Positions 23,157-31,986 of a DNA stretch of 32,918 bases are shown piece after piece. The translations under genes and the position numbers were made by a program. The stretch is from Geoalkalibacter sp. GTDB lineage: Bacteria > Desulfobacterota > Desulfuromonadia > Desulfuromonadales > Geoalkalibacteraceae. The notes beneath the pieces were generated by a model that was not told where the DNA came from, searched no databases, and saw only the letters and a list, made by a program, of their open reading frames with translations. Location of the stretch: the NCBI RefSeq assembly GCF_030605225.1, contig NZ_JAUWAV010000044.1, positions 1 to 32,918 of the forward strand, given 5' to 3'. The stretch's first letter is position 1. Each line of letters opens with the position of its first letter.

Positions 23157-26100
23157 ATGGTGAAACAAACCTCCGAAGCCGCCTTTGAAACCGCCATCGA
23201 GGCGGTCTTGCTGAATGACGGGTACGGCAAACTGCCATCTGGAGCCTTCGACACCGAGCGCGCCATCTTCCCCGACGAGGCGCTGACCTTTATCCGCGAA
23301 ACCCAAGCCAAGACCTGGGAAAAGCTGGAGGTCCTACACGGGGCGGAGACCGGCGAGCGGGTGTTGCAGGCGCTCACCAAATGGCTGGACACCCACGGCG
23401 CCCTGACCACCCTGCGTCACGGCTTCAAGTGCTTCGGCAAAACCCTGCGCATCGCTTTTTTCCGTCCGGCCCACGGCCTCAACCCGGAACTGGAGGCGCG
23501 CTATCGCGCCAACCGGCTGGGCATCACCCGGCAGCTCTATTTCAGCGGAAAAAACAAAAAATCGCTGGATGTGGTCTTGAGCGTCAACGGTATTCCGGTG
23601 GTGACCCTGGAGCTGAAAAATCCCCTCTCCGGCCAGACGGCCGCCAACGCCATTCACCAATACCGCCACGACCGCGATCCGCGTGAACCGATTTTCCTCT
23701 TTACCAAGCGCACTCTGGTGCATTTCGCGGTGGATACCGAAGAGGCGCACATGACCACGCGCCTGGCCGGGACCAGCACCCATTTCCTGCCGTTCAACAA
23801 GGGTTGGGACGGCGGCGCGGGCAATCCGCCCGACAAGGAAGGCAGGAACTACAAGACCGCCTACCTGTGGGAAGAGGTATTGCAACGCGACAGTTTGCTG
23901 GATCTCTTGGCGCGCTTCCTCCATCTGGACATCGAAGAGAAGGTGACGGACGAAGGGAAGAAAATCCGCAAGGAGACGATGATCTTTCCCCGCTACCACC
24001 AGTTGCAGGCGGTTCGGCAGATGGTGACGGCGGCGGGCAGCGAGGGCGTCGGGCACAACTATCTGGTGGAACATTCGGCGGGCAGCGGCAAGAGCAACAC
24101 CATCGGCTGGCTGGCGCACCGGCTCTCATCACTGCACAATGACAAGGACGAACGCATCTTCGACAGCGTCGTGGTGATCACCGACCGGGTGGTGCTCGAC
24201 CGGCAGTTGCAGAACACCATCTACCAGTTCGACCACCGACAGGGGGTGGTGCAGAAGATCGACGAGGATTCGCGCCAACTGGCCGAGGCGCTGGAATCGG
24301 GCGTACCGATCATCATCACCACCCTGCAGAAATTTCCCTTCGTCTCCGGGCAGCTGATGAAACTGACCGAGGAGCGCGGCGAAGGCAGCTGTCATCTGCC
24401 GACACGCAAATACGCCGTGATCATCGACGAGGCGCACAGCTCCCAGTCGGGGGAGACGGCCACCGAACTCAGAGGCGTGCTGGGCGGTGCCGAGTTGATC
24501 CGCAAGGCCCGCGAAGCGGCGCGGGAGGAAGGCGAAGCGGAGTTGGAGCGACTGTTTCGCGCCATGGCCAAGCGCGGCCGCCAACCCAACATGAGTTTTT
24601 TCGCCTTCACCGCCACGCCCAAGCACAAGACCTTGGCGATCTTCGGCCGGGGCGGCGAGCCCTTCCACCGCTACACCATGCGGCAGGCCATCGAGGAAGG
24701 CTTCATCAAGGATGTGCTGAAAAACTACGTCAGCTACAAGACCTACTACAAGCTGATCAAGAAGGCCGAGCACGACCCCAACGTCGAGCGCAAGAAGGCG
24801 GCCCGGGCGCTGGCGCGCTTCATGCGCCTGCATCCGCACAACATCGGCCAGAAAACCGAGGTGATGGTCGAGCACTTCCAGCAGCATACCCGCCACAAGA
24901 TCGGCGGCCACGCCAAGGCGATGGTGGTCACCGGTTCACGGCTCGAAGCGGTGCGCTACAAGCAGGAGTTCGACCGCACCATCAGCGAGAAGGGCTATCC
25001 CATCAAGAGCCTGGTGGCCTTTTCCGGCACGGTGGAAGACGACAAGGTGCCTTCGATCACCTACACCGAAGTCGAGATGAATAACGGTTTGAGGGAAAAG
25101 GAGCTACCCGAAACCTTCGCCAAGCCCGATTATCGGGTGCTGCTGGTGGCGGAGAAGTACCAGACCGGCTTCGACCAGCCGTTGTTGCACACCATGTACG
25201 TGGACAAGCGGTTGGCCGGGATTCAGGCGGTGCAGACCCTATCGCGGCTGAACCGCACCCATCCGCTGAAGGACGACACCTTCGTGCTCGATTTCGTCAA
25301 CGACCCGGACGAGATTCAGGAGGCGTTTCGCCAGTATTACGACGGTTCGGTCATGGGGGAGGAAGTCGATCCGGATCGGCTGTACGAGGTGAAAGCCGAA
25401 CTGGACGGGTCGGGCATCTACTTGCAAGACGAGGTGGACGCATTCTCGCGCATCTTCTTTGCGCCCAAGCGCCGCCAAAGCCCGGCTGACCACAAGAGTA
25501 TGAACGCCCTGCTGGATCAGGCGGTGACCCGCTTTGTCCAGTTGCAAAACCATGAAGAGGAAGAAGCCGAACTGTGGCGCGGCAAAACCCAGGCGTTTCG
25601 CAATCTCTACAGCTTTTTGAGTCAGGTCATTCCCTACCAGGACAGCGATCTGGAAAAGCTCTTTACCTATTTGCGCCACCTGGTCCTGAAACTGCCCAAG
25701 CGCAAGACCGGGCCGGGATACCAGTTTGATGAGGAGGTGGAGCTTGATTACTACCGGTTGCAGAAGATCAGCGAAGGCTCGATCAACCTGGCCGAGGGCT
25801 ATGCCAAGCCGCTCGACGGACCACGCGAGGTTGGTTCCGGAATGGTGCGTGAAGCCCACATTGCCCTGTCGCGTTTGATTGACCTGATCAACGAGCGCTT
25901 CGGCAGCGAGTTGACAGAAGCGGATCAGCTTTTCTTCGATCAGATCGCCGAGGCCGCCAGCCAAAACGATACCCTGCGTAAAGCCGCCGAGGTGAATTCT
26001 CTCGACAAGTTTCAGCTGGTCTTCCGGCAAGTGTTGGAATCCCTGTTCATCGAACGCATGGAGCTCAACGAGGAGCTGTTTACCGATTACATGAGCAAGC

Positions 26101-26213
26101 CGGAACTACAGGAGGTGGTTTCCAAATGGCTGGGTAGTCAGGTTTATTCACGTCTGTCGCGCTCTTCCGGCCAAAGCAACGCGGCGGCCGATTTGCACCC
26201 TGTTGAGCCCTGA
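23157..26213 (+). CDS. hsdR: Type I restriction endonuclease subunit HsdR
   Basis: A 1018-residue motor-nuclease of normal length. The N-terminal nuclease has the PD-(D/E)xK site Asp138 ... Glu152-Leu-Lys154 (SLDVVLSVNGIPVVTLELKN). The SF2 translocase follows, with Walker A HSAGSGKS (306-313), DEAH (Asp424-His427), FTATP and a second RecA lobe (TGFDQPLLHTMYVDK, QTLSRLNRTHP). A helical C-terminal region binds HsdM. All catalytic motifs are intact, so the system should be able to restrict. It is separated from the Fic gene by 49 bp that contain a hairpin, unlike the other genes of the operon, which overlap. Confidence 0.95.
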   Translation: MVKQTSEAAFETAIEAVLLNDGYGKLPSGAFDTERAIFPDEALTFIRETQAKTWEKLEVLHGAETGERVLQALTKWLDTHGALTTLRHGFKCFGKTLRIAFFRPAHGLNPELEARYRANRLGITRQLYFSGKNKKSLDVVLSVNGIPVVTLELKNPLSGQTAANAIHQYRHDRDPREPIFLFTKRTLVHFAVDTEEAHMTTRLAGTSTHFLPFNKGWDGGAGNPPDKEGRNYKTAYLWEEVLQRDSLLDLLARFLHLDIEEKVTDEGKKIRKETMIFPRYHQLQAVRQMVTAAGSEGVGHNYLVEHSAGSGKSNTIGWLAHRLSSLHNDKDERIFDSVVVITDRVVLDRQLQNTIYQFDHRQGVVQKIDEDSRQLAEALESGVPIIITTLQKFPFVSGQLMKLTEERGEGSCHLPTRKYAVIIDEAHSSQSGETATELRGVLGGAELIRKAREAAREEGEAELERLFRAMAKRGRQPNMSFFAFTATPKHKTLAIFGRGGEPFHRYTMRQAIEEGFIKDVLKNYVSYKTYYKLIKKAEHDPNVERKKAARALARFMRLHPHNIGQKTEVMVEHFQQHTRHKIGGHAKAMVVTGSRLEAVRYKQEFDRTISEKGYPIKSLVAFSGTVEDDKVPSITYTEVEMNNGLREKELPETFAKPDYRVLLVAEKYQTGFDQPLLHTMYVDKRLAGIQAVQTLSRLNRTHPLKDDTFVLDFVNDPDEIQEAFRQYYDGSVMGEEVDPDRLYEVKAELDGSGIYLQDEVDAFSRIFFAPKRRQSPADHKSMNALLDQAVTRFVQLQNHEEEEAELWRGKTQAFRNLYSFLSQVIPYQDSDLEKLFTYLRHLVLKLPKRKTGPGYQFDEEVELDYYRLQKISEGSINLAEGYAKPLDGPREVGSGMVREAHIALSRLIDLINERFGSELTEADQLFFDQIAEAASQNDTLRKAAEVNSLDKFQLVFRQVLESLFIERMELNEELFTDYMSKPELQEVVSKWLGSQVYSRLSRSSGQSNAAADLHPVEP

Positions 26214-26340
26214 AGGAAGTTTTCCACGCCAACCTATCCTGTTTACGATTTCCCCAATCCTTCCCTATTTGCGTCACAATCCACTGCTATTTGAAAGAGC
26301 AGATGGACATTGGATTGAACCCGGGCAAGGAGGTGCGGCG

Positions 26341-27003
26341 ATGGGAAGAATTGCGAAGCGATGGCTGTTGGGTGGGATGTTGCTGGTGGCGCTGCTGCTC
26401 GCGGGATGCGCCGATGATGGCGATCTGGTGATCGTGCACGAGGGGATGGTCGGCATCGTCGATCACCCCGAGGAAATCCAGACCGCGCCGCTGCTGACCA
26501 TCGACTACGCAATGCCCGGGGTGACCCGGACGCTGACCCTGAGCATCTTCAGCGATCAGCCGTCGGGGGGCGACATCGCCTTTGATCCGGTGCGCGGTGC
26601 CTATACTCTGACCCAGGGGGCAAGCGGGTTGTTGTTTGGCGTGGACCGGCTGGATGCGCACCGGCCGGAATTTCGCGCCTTTCTCGATTTCCCCCTGGAT
26701 GGCGCCACCGGCGGGCCGATTCTGCCGCTGGAGGCGGTGATTGTGTCGGCGAGTCTGAACATCACCGTCGAGTTCGTCGATTTCGCGCCGCGCGTGCCGG
26801 TGCTGCTCGATCTGGTGCGCTACCCGGTGAGCAGCGGCCTGAGCGCGGCGGATTTCGCCGCGGCGCCCTTGGCGCGCGTGGTTTTCGACATTCTCGATGT
26901 CGACGCGGGCCGGGAGCTGCGCGTGGATGTCACCGCCCTGGTGCGCGAGGCACAGCGGCGCGGCCTGGCGGATGTCCAGTTGCGCTTTGCCCTGGCGCGC
27001 TGA
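26341..27003 (+). CDS. Lipoprotein of unknown function
   Basis: A 220-residue protein that I do not recognise. A lipoprotein signal (MGRIAKRWLLGGMLLVALLLAGC) is followed by a mature region rich in beta strands. It contains RTLTLSIFSDQPSGGDIAFD, FRAFLDFPLDG, VIVSASLNITVEFV and RELRVDVTALVREAQRRGL. The last segment resembles the extracellular carbohydrate-binding-like jelly-roll motif in which a DVT-LV helix closes the sandwich. The ATG at 26341 follows AAGGAGG and begins the signal peptide. The longer open frame upstream overlaps hsdR and lacks a start context. It seems to be its own transcription unit. Confidence 0.7.
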   Translation: MGRIAKRWLLGGMLLVALLLAGCADDGDLVIVHEGMVGIVDHPEEIQTAPLLTIDYAMPGVTRTLTLSIFSDQPSGGDIAFDPVRGAYTLTQGASGLLFGVDRLDAHRPEFRAFLDFPLDGATGGPILPLEAVIVSASLNITVEFVDFAPRVPVLLDLVRYPVSSGLSAADFAAAPLARVVFDILDVDAGRELRVDVTALVREAQRRGLADVQLRFALAR

Positions 27004-27074
27004 TCCCTGGCCCCGTCCCGACCCGCGCCATGGCGCCGGGGGCATGCCGTGCCGCGCCGGCTCCTTCCAGTCGC

Positions 27075-27096
27075 GGAACCGCTCAGACCCGGTTCC
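27075..27096. terminator. Hairpin between convergent genes, possible terminator
   Basis: GGAACCG (27075-27081) and CGGTTCC (27090-27096) pair around an 8-base loop that contains the glycosyltransferase stop codon. It lies 72 bp after the convergent lipoprotein gene. No T-run is present, so the call is tentative. Confidence 0.35.
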
Positions 27097-28228
27097 TGCG
27101 CAACTCGTCCAGAGGATAAAAGGTACCGCGCCACGTGATGCCGCCTCGGACCAAATTGAGAATCATGGCGCGCAGAAAGATGAAGGCCAGAAGGCCGGCG
27201 GCGGGGGCGAAACCCAACGCCTGCCAGGGGCGATAGCCGTGCAGGCGCAGGCCGTCGGCGACGATCAGGCTGAGCAGGATCACGCCGACGGCATAGACCC
27301 CAAGGGTTGCGCCGCTGGTGAGAAACAAGGCGAGGTAGGGCCAGACCACGACGCCGACCAGAAACAGCACGGCCCCCAGAACGCGCCAGGGCTGGTAGTC
27401 AAATCCGGCGAACACGTTTTTTTCCAGGCCCACCACCATTTCGCGCACGCTTGCATACCATTCGACGCCGATGAATCCATCCCCGTAGATCAGGCGCTGC
27501 CGATAGCCCTGCTGCTTGAGGATCTTGCCCAGCTTGAGATCATCATCGGGGCGCAGGGCGATGCGCTGATGGCCGCCGCTGTCGCGATAGGCGGCGGCGC
27601 GCACCAGATTGAAGGCACCGATGCCGATATGGCAGGCGCTGCGGGGGTCGTCCGCCAGCCACGGGCGGGTAAAAAGGCCGAGGAAAAACCCGAAACTGGC
27701 GGCCAGCAGATTGAGAAATCTCCCCGACATGCGTGTTTCCGGGGTGGCGGCGAGATGGTCGAGGTCATGGCGCTGGACATAATGCACCGCGCGCCGCAGG
27801 GTGTCGGGCGCCATGAGCACATCGGCGTCGGTAAAGAGCAGCAAATCGCCCCGCGCGCGGCGGCTGCCTTCCCAAAGCGCGTGGTTTTTGCCCAGCCAGC
27901 CGGCCGGCAGCTCCTGCAGATGCACGACCTCAAGGCGCGGGTCGCGGGCGGCCAGCGTATCGAGAATCTGGCCCGTGAGGTCGCGGGAGCGGTCATTGAC
28001 GAGGATGAGCTGCAAGGCAGGATAATCGAGGGCAAGCAGCGATTCGAGCGCCGCTTGCAGGTTGCGCTCTTCATCGCGCGCCGCGGCGATGAGGCTCACC
28101 GTCGGCAGTTCCTCGCCCGCCGACGGCGGGATGTCACGCAGAAAATCAATGCGGCGCGCGCCCCTGACCACCTCAAGGCCGATCAGGATGTGGACGAGCA
28201 ACAGGGCGCAACCCAACCAGAGCAGCAC
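27083..28228 (-). CDS. Membrane-bound family 2 glycosyltransferase
   Basis: A 381-residue protein. It has one N-terminal membrane helix (about 1-21) and a GT-A domain with SLIAAARDEERNL (nucleotide-sugar contact), NDRSRDLT, and the metal-binding TDADV. It also has RPDDDLKLGK, in the position of the catalytic/acceptor-side acidic motif. About three C-terminal membrane helices lie between 280 and 370. The layout resembles HpnB-like and related polyisoprenoid glycosyltransferases, but no hopanoid genes are adjacent. It starts with GTG at 28228, 3 bp after the CIA30 gene stop, and is the last gene of a three-gene minus-strand operon. The substrate is unknown. Confidence 0.85.
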   Translation of the reverse strand: MLLWLGCALLLVHILIGLEVVRGARRIDFLRDIPPSAGEELPTVSLIAAARDEERNLQAALESLLALDYPALQLILVNDRSRDLTGQILDTLAARDPRLEVVHLQELPAGWLGKNHALWEGSRRARGDLLLFTDADVLMAPDTLRRAVHYVQRHDLDHLAATPETRMSGRFLNLLAASFGFFLGLFTRPWLADDPRSACHIGIGAFNLVRAAAYRDSGGHQRIALRPDDDLKLGKILKQQGYRQRLIYGDGFIGVEWYASVREMVVGLEKNVFAGFDYQPWRVLGAVLFLVGVVVWPYLALFLTSGATLGVYAVGVILLSLIVADGLRLHGYRPWQALGFAPAAGLLAFIFLRAMILNLVRGGITWRGTFYPLDELRRNRV

Positions 28229-28231
28229 GGG

Positions 28232-28783
28232 TCAGCCCCGCGCGGGGTCGGGAGCGGCGATTTGTTCCCCATCCCCGTCCCCTTCCAGCGCCAGAAGGCC
28301 GCGAACAGCCAGGCGGAACGGCCCCTGCTGCCGATCGGCGAGAATCAGGCCGAAACTGCAAATGTCGGCGGGGTTGAGGGGTGGCGCCTGAGTGAGCACC
28401 CGGCCATGGTAGGTCGGCACAAACGCCGCCCAGGGCAAGGCCAGATCCTGCCAGTCATCGCCGAAGGTGACAAAGGACGCCTGATAGGAGATACCGTCAA
28501 AGGCGCTGTCGCAGCGCAAGGAGAATTTGTAGCGCAAACCATCGCCCCTGAGGATCAGGCGCACGCCCCGCGCGCGACTCAGGTCATAGCGCCCGACCAC
28601 CGAGCGGATGGAGGCAAAGCCCCCGCCATTTTCCAGCGACAGGGTGCCCGTGAAAATCATGCCGTCTTGGGCGTCGCCCCCCACCCGACTGCGCGAGCGA
28701 CCACCCATCACCACATCGTCGATACTGTGCCAGGCCCGGATGGCGGCCGGGTCCAAAAAATCGAAGATCACCCGTGCCGCCAT
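28232..28783 (-). CDS. CIA30-family protein
   Basis: A 183-residue protein with the CIA30 jelly-roll signature near its start: FDFLDPAAIRAWHSIDDVVMGGRSRS. Strands GTLSLENGGGFASIRS, RGVRLILRGDGLRYKFSL and PPLNPADICSFGLILADRQ-GPFRL follow. CIA30 was named from a mitochondrial complex I assembly factor; in bacteria it is a carbohydrate-binding-like fold with no assigned role. No signal peptide is seen. AAAGGAGG precedes the ATG, which lies 12 bp after the upstream gene's stop, and the gene runs straight into the glycosyltransferase. Confidence 0.85.
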   Translation of the reverse strand: MAARVIFDFLDPAAIRAWHSIDDVVMGGRSRSRVGGDAQDGMIFTGTLSLENGGGFASIRSVVGRYDLSRARGVRLILRGDGLRYKFSLRCDSAFDGISYQASFVTFGDDWQDLALPWAAFVPTYHGRVLTQAPPLNPADICSFGLILADRQQGPFRLAVRGLLALEGDGDGEQIAAPDPARG

Positions 28784-28795
28784 CCCTGCCTCCTT

Positions 28796-30022
28796 TCACC
28801 GCGCGACCGCGACATTCCCGCCCTTGCCAGCCGCCTGCCGTTTCACCCCATAGTCCAGACGCGCCGTGACCCCGGCATGGTCCGAAGGCCACAGCCCCGC
28901 AGGCGACTTGTCGGCCTGCTTGTTGCCGGACAGATGAACCTTCACCTGGCGGGGCTCCTCGCTGCTGAAAATCAGATCGATGCGCTCATAGAGCGCCGAG
29001 CGCTGATTCAGCAGGTTTTCCTCCTGACAGCAGGTAAAGCCGTCGGGCTCTCCCGGCCGGTGCAGAACCCAGGCATCGAGAAAGCCGCCCGCGGCCATCT
29101 GCCGGTAAGGCGGCGTCAGGACAAAGGCGCCGAAGTCGTGAAGGAAGTTGTCCTGCGAGGAGGAATTGAAGTCGCCGCCCACCAGGATCGGAACCTGCAG
29201 CTCGGCACGGAGGGCATCAAGGATTTCCACCAGTTCCAGCGCCTGCAAGGACTGATAGAATCCGACCGGCAGGCCCTGCGCCATGCCCAGTTCCCTGACC
29301 TCCAGATGCGTGTTGACAAATACCAGGGGCTGTCCGTCGAACAGGGCATAAGCGGCGACCAGGCCGCGCTCGATGACGATGGGATGCTCGGGATCCGCCG
29401 GGTTGGGCAGCACCGGCGGGTTGGGGATGGGCAGAAAGGAGATGTCGAGGCCGTAGTTGCAGCCGTCCCAATCGGCCTGGGTACGACACAGGCCGGTCAA
29501 ATCGACGGGGGAAGCCGCCACATCCGCGCGCCGCAGGATGACGTCGCGGTCGATGACCCGCACCGTGCCCGCGCCGAGCATGGGCAGGGTCAGGGGTATG
29601 GCGATGTCGGTGTTTTTCATGGCCGCCACCGGCTGATACATCGCCCCGCGGCTCTGCAAGGCGCCGAGCAGTTCATCGAGAAAATCGACGAAGGGAAAGG
29701 GCGGGCCAAAGTTCTGATCGTTGAAGGTGAAATCGTAGACTTCCTGCAGGGCGACCAGGTGCGGCGCCTGCTCGGCGATTTCCGCCGCCAGCGTCGCGAC
29801 CCGCTCGCGGTAGCTCGCCGCGGCGATCCCCAGGGCCGCCTGGGCTTCCCCGATGAAATCGGGAGCCTCGGCCACGGCGAGCAGATCCAGACCGATGTAG
29901 AGATTGCGGGTCATGACCCGCAGATCCTCCTGCTTGGCGACGGCCTGGAACGGCACCAGCAGGATCGTGAGAAGAAGAGCCAACCCGAGCCAACGAACCC
30001 TCTGACCGACCAACCTTTTCAT
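28796..30022 (-). CDS. Exported endonuclease/exonuclease/phosphatase-family protein
   Basis: A 408-residue protein with a signal peptide (hydrophobic about 10-29, ending QAVA). The metal-dependent EEP fold shows VMTRNLYIG (metal-site Asn), LVALQEVYDF (Glu), FVNTHLEV (catalytic His), GGDFNSSSQD (Asp/Asn) and the final SDHAGVTARLDYG (Asp-His), so all active-site motifs are present. EEP enzymes include DNases, sphingomyelinases and inositol-phosphate phosphatases; being exported, it could act on extracellular DNA or lipid head groups. Two cysteines (FTCCQEEN) lie in a loop near the active site. GGGAGG precedes the ATG at 30022. A TATACT box lies about 50 bp upstream on the same strand, with a poor -35. 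Confidence 0.87.
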   Translation of the reverse strand: MKRLVGQRVRWLGLALLLTILLVPFQAVAKQEDLRVMTRNLYIGLDLLAVAEAPDFIGEAQAALGIAAASYRERVATLAAEIAEQAPHLVALQEVYDFTFNDQNFGPPFPFVDFLDELLGALQSRGAMYQPVAAMKNTDIAIPLTLPMLGAGTVRVIDRDVILRRADVAASPVDLTGLCRTQADWDGCNYGLDISFLPIPNPPVLPNPADPEHPIVIERGLVAAYALFDGQPLVFVNTHLEVRELGMAQGLPVGFYQSLQALELVEILDALRAELQVPILVGGDFNSSSQDNFLHDFGAFVLTPPYRQMAAGGFLDAWVLHRPGEPDGFTCCQEENLLNQRSALYERIDLIFSSEEPRQVKVHLSGNKQADKSPAGLWPSDHAGVTARLDYGVKRQAAGKGGNVAVAR

Positions 30023-30131
30023 GGATGCCTCCCTGGGATGAATGGTGCAGGACACTGGGACTCTCGCACCAGTATAACCGCGTCGCGCCAGGGTGCACGG
30101 CTATGGCGAATGTTCGGCGGACCGGTGAAGA

Positions 30132-30881
30132 TCAGGGAAGAAAACGCTCCGGCACGGCCGTACGCCAGCCCAGCGGATCGAGCAGGCAGGCGAAGTTTTG
30201 TTCCAGGGGCGCCGTCAGGGTCAGTGGACGGCCATCGACGGGATGGGGCAGGCGCAGCTCCACCGCCGCCAGCAGCAGGCGCCGGCAGTCGAACTGGTCG
30301 CGAAAGAAGCGGTTGTGGCGGCCCTCGCCGTGCTTGGTGTCGCCGATGAGGGGATGGTGGAGGTGTTTGAAATGCCGACGCAGCTGATGCTTGCGGCCGG
30401 TTTCGGGCCAGGCCTCTACGAGGGCGTAGCGGCTGGTGGAATAGCGCCCGACGGCAAAGGGCAGCTCCGCCGACGCCAGGGTGGCAAAGCGGGTGCGGGC
30501 CGGTTGCGGGGCTTTTCCGGCGCGAGCGCGCGGGTCGTCGTGACGGTCGTATTCCTCGCGCAGGGGGTGATCGATGAGGCCTTGCGCCGGGGGAACCCCG
30601 CGCACCACGGCGAGATAGGTCTTTTCAACCAATCCGCTCAGGAACACCTGCCCAAGGGCGCGGGCGACGACGGCGTCAAGGGCGAAGAGCAGCACGCCCG
30701 AGGTGGGTTTGTCGAGGCGATGGACGGGAAACACCATCCGACCGAGTTGGTCACGCACCAGTTGCAGGGCGAAGCGGGTTTCGTGCCGGTCGATCCAGCT
30801 GCGGTGCACCAGCAGTCCGGCGGGCTTGTGCACGGCGACAAGGTGCTCGTCTTGGTAGAGGATGGGAAGAGAATCGGACAT
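30132..30881 (-). CDS. TruC-like RNA pseudouridine synthase
   Basis: A 249-residue RluA-superfamily synthase without an S4 domain. The start ILYQDEHLVAVHKPAGLLVHRSWID and the catalytic motif HRLDKPTSGVLLFALDA (catalytic Asp in HRLD) closely match TruC, which modifies U65 of tRNA. Later motifs are ETGRKHQLRRHFKHLHHPLIGD, then HPVDGRPL. Length and order agree with TruC. The exact RNA target is a family inference. It appears to be transcribed alone. Confidence 0.88.
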   Translation of the reverse strand: MSDSLPILYQDEHLVAVHKPAGLLVHRSWIDRHETRFALQLVRDQLGRMVFPVHRLDKPTSGVLLFALDAVVARALGQVFLSGLVEKTYLAVVRGVPPAQGLIDHPLREEYDRHDDPRARAGKAPQPARTRFATLASAELPFAVGRYSTSRYALVEAWPETGRKHQLRRHFKHLHHPLIGDTKHGEGRHNRFFRDQFDCRRLLLAAVELRLPHPVDGRPLTLTAPLEQNFACLLDPLGWRTAVPERFLP

Positions 30882-30960
30882 GGTCAGCCATTCGTGAAAA
30901 ATAGCTCGAAGACGAGATGTCTATCTGCCAAATTTCTTGCCTGAAGCAAAAGCGTCTGGT

Positions 30961-31986
30961 TTATCGACGAATTCGGGACAGCAGGTTATGAACATCCTCC
31001 ACGAACACCTCAGCGTACTTCTCCCCTTTGTAGGGCGCATCATCCCGCAGTGGCTGCCCCCACCCCGCATCGCCAAGCAGCGGCCGAAGTTTCCGGGCCA
31101 GTCGCCGCCATTCGGACGCCAGCATAAGCTCATCGAGACCCTGCTGCCTGGGGTCGGTCAAGCCGAGCCAGAGCATCTCCATCGCCCGAAAAAACGGCGC
31201 GGAATTCTCCCAAGGCGTCCAACCATCCGGGGGCCGCAGCAATTTGTCCAGCACGCCCGGCCACAGGGAATAAATCTTCTCGCGCGCGGTGCTGCGCACC
31301 TGAACGACTCCTGAACGGGCCATTTCCGCCAGGGCATTCTGGGTGGTGCGGGGCGCATGCCCGATCTGTTTCGCGATCAGCGAGGGGTGGATTTCATCCA
31401 CCGACCCGAGCAGACAAAGGATTTCACATCGCACGTTCACCCCCAACAGCGCCCTCAAGCGCAGCAACAGGCTGGGCATACCCTCGGAAGGAAACGGCTG
31501 GGCGTAGCCGCGCAACTTGACAGGACTGCGTAGCAGGCCATGCTTGCGAAAAATCTCGTCCGGATCGCTCGGTGCCGAAAGCGCTCTGCCATCCTTCAGG
31601 AAAAACAGGGGTTCCGGCTGTTCAAGGGCATAAGCGCAAGCAAGGTTCTTCCATTTGAGGGCAGTCGAGGACTTTCGTCCCAGTCGTTCCGCCACGGCAC
31701 TAAGTTGCGCCTTACCCTGGAAATCGTGCTGTTTCAGGAGATTCTGCAGGCGTTGAACATTGAGGAAGGCGCCATTGACATCGAGCCAGTCGAGGACTTC
31801 ATCGAAAAGACGGGCATCGTACCGGGCGACCGTACAAGTCAGCAGGAGCAGCGCCTCAGGGTCAACCACCCCTTTTTCCTCCGAGGCACTGTACCCGCTT
31901 ACGCCGAGAGCGGACCATTGCCGCCATAGCATCCCGAGGAGTGTTTCGAGAATTCTGGACTTAAAGTCGTTCAACGAGGTGCCCAT
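30961..31986 (-). CDS. Winged-helix protein partnered with the nucleotidyltransferase-like gene
   Basis: A 341-residue protein that I cannot place in a named family. The N-terminal half is helical (residues 1-130). Residues about 185-245 form an ArsR/MarR-type winged helix (CEILCLLGSVDEIHPSLIAK, then QIGHAPRTTQNALAEMARSG). The recognition-helix region RTTQNALAEM is followed by the wing VVQVRSTAREKIYSL. No membrane segment or enzyme motif is visible. The ATG at 31986 is chosen because GGGAG sits 8 bp upstream; a TTG lies two codons before. The gene begins 26 bp inside the upstream nucleotidyltransferase-like gene, so the two are translationally coupled. An antitoxin- or repressor-like role is inferred from this pairing. 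Confidence 0.75.
   Translation of the reverse strand: MGTSLNDFKSRILETLLGMLWRQWSALGVSGYSASEEKGVVDPEALLLLTCTVARYDARLFDEVLDWLDVNGAFLNVQRLQNLLKQHDFQGKAQLSAVAERLGRKSSTALKWKNLACAYALEQPEPLFFLKDGRALSAPSDPDEIFRKHGLLRSPVKLRGYAQPFPSEGMPSLLLRLRALLGVNVRCEILCLLGSVDEIHPSLIAKQIGHAPRTTQNALAEMARSGVVQVRSTAREKIYSLWPGVLDKLLRPPDGWTPWENSAPFFRAMEMLWLGLTDPRQQGLDELMLASEWRRLARKLRPLLGDAGWGQPLRDDAPYKGEKYAEVFVEDVHNLLSRIRR

Noticed and set aside
26897-30349. Long plus-strand open frame of about 1150 codons
   Set aside because: It is antisense to three genes with clear motifs, signal peptides and ribosome-binding sites (EEP enzyme, CIA30, glycosyltransferase), and its protein is low-complexity Gly/Arg/Gln-rich without domains. 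It is an effect of high GC.
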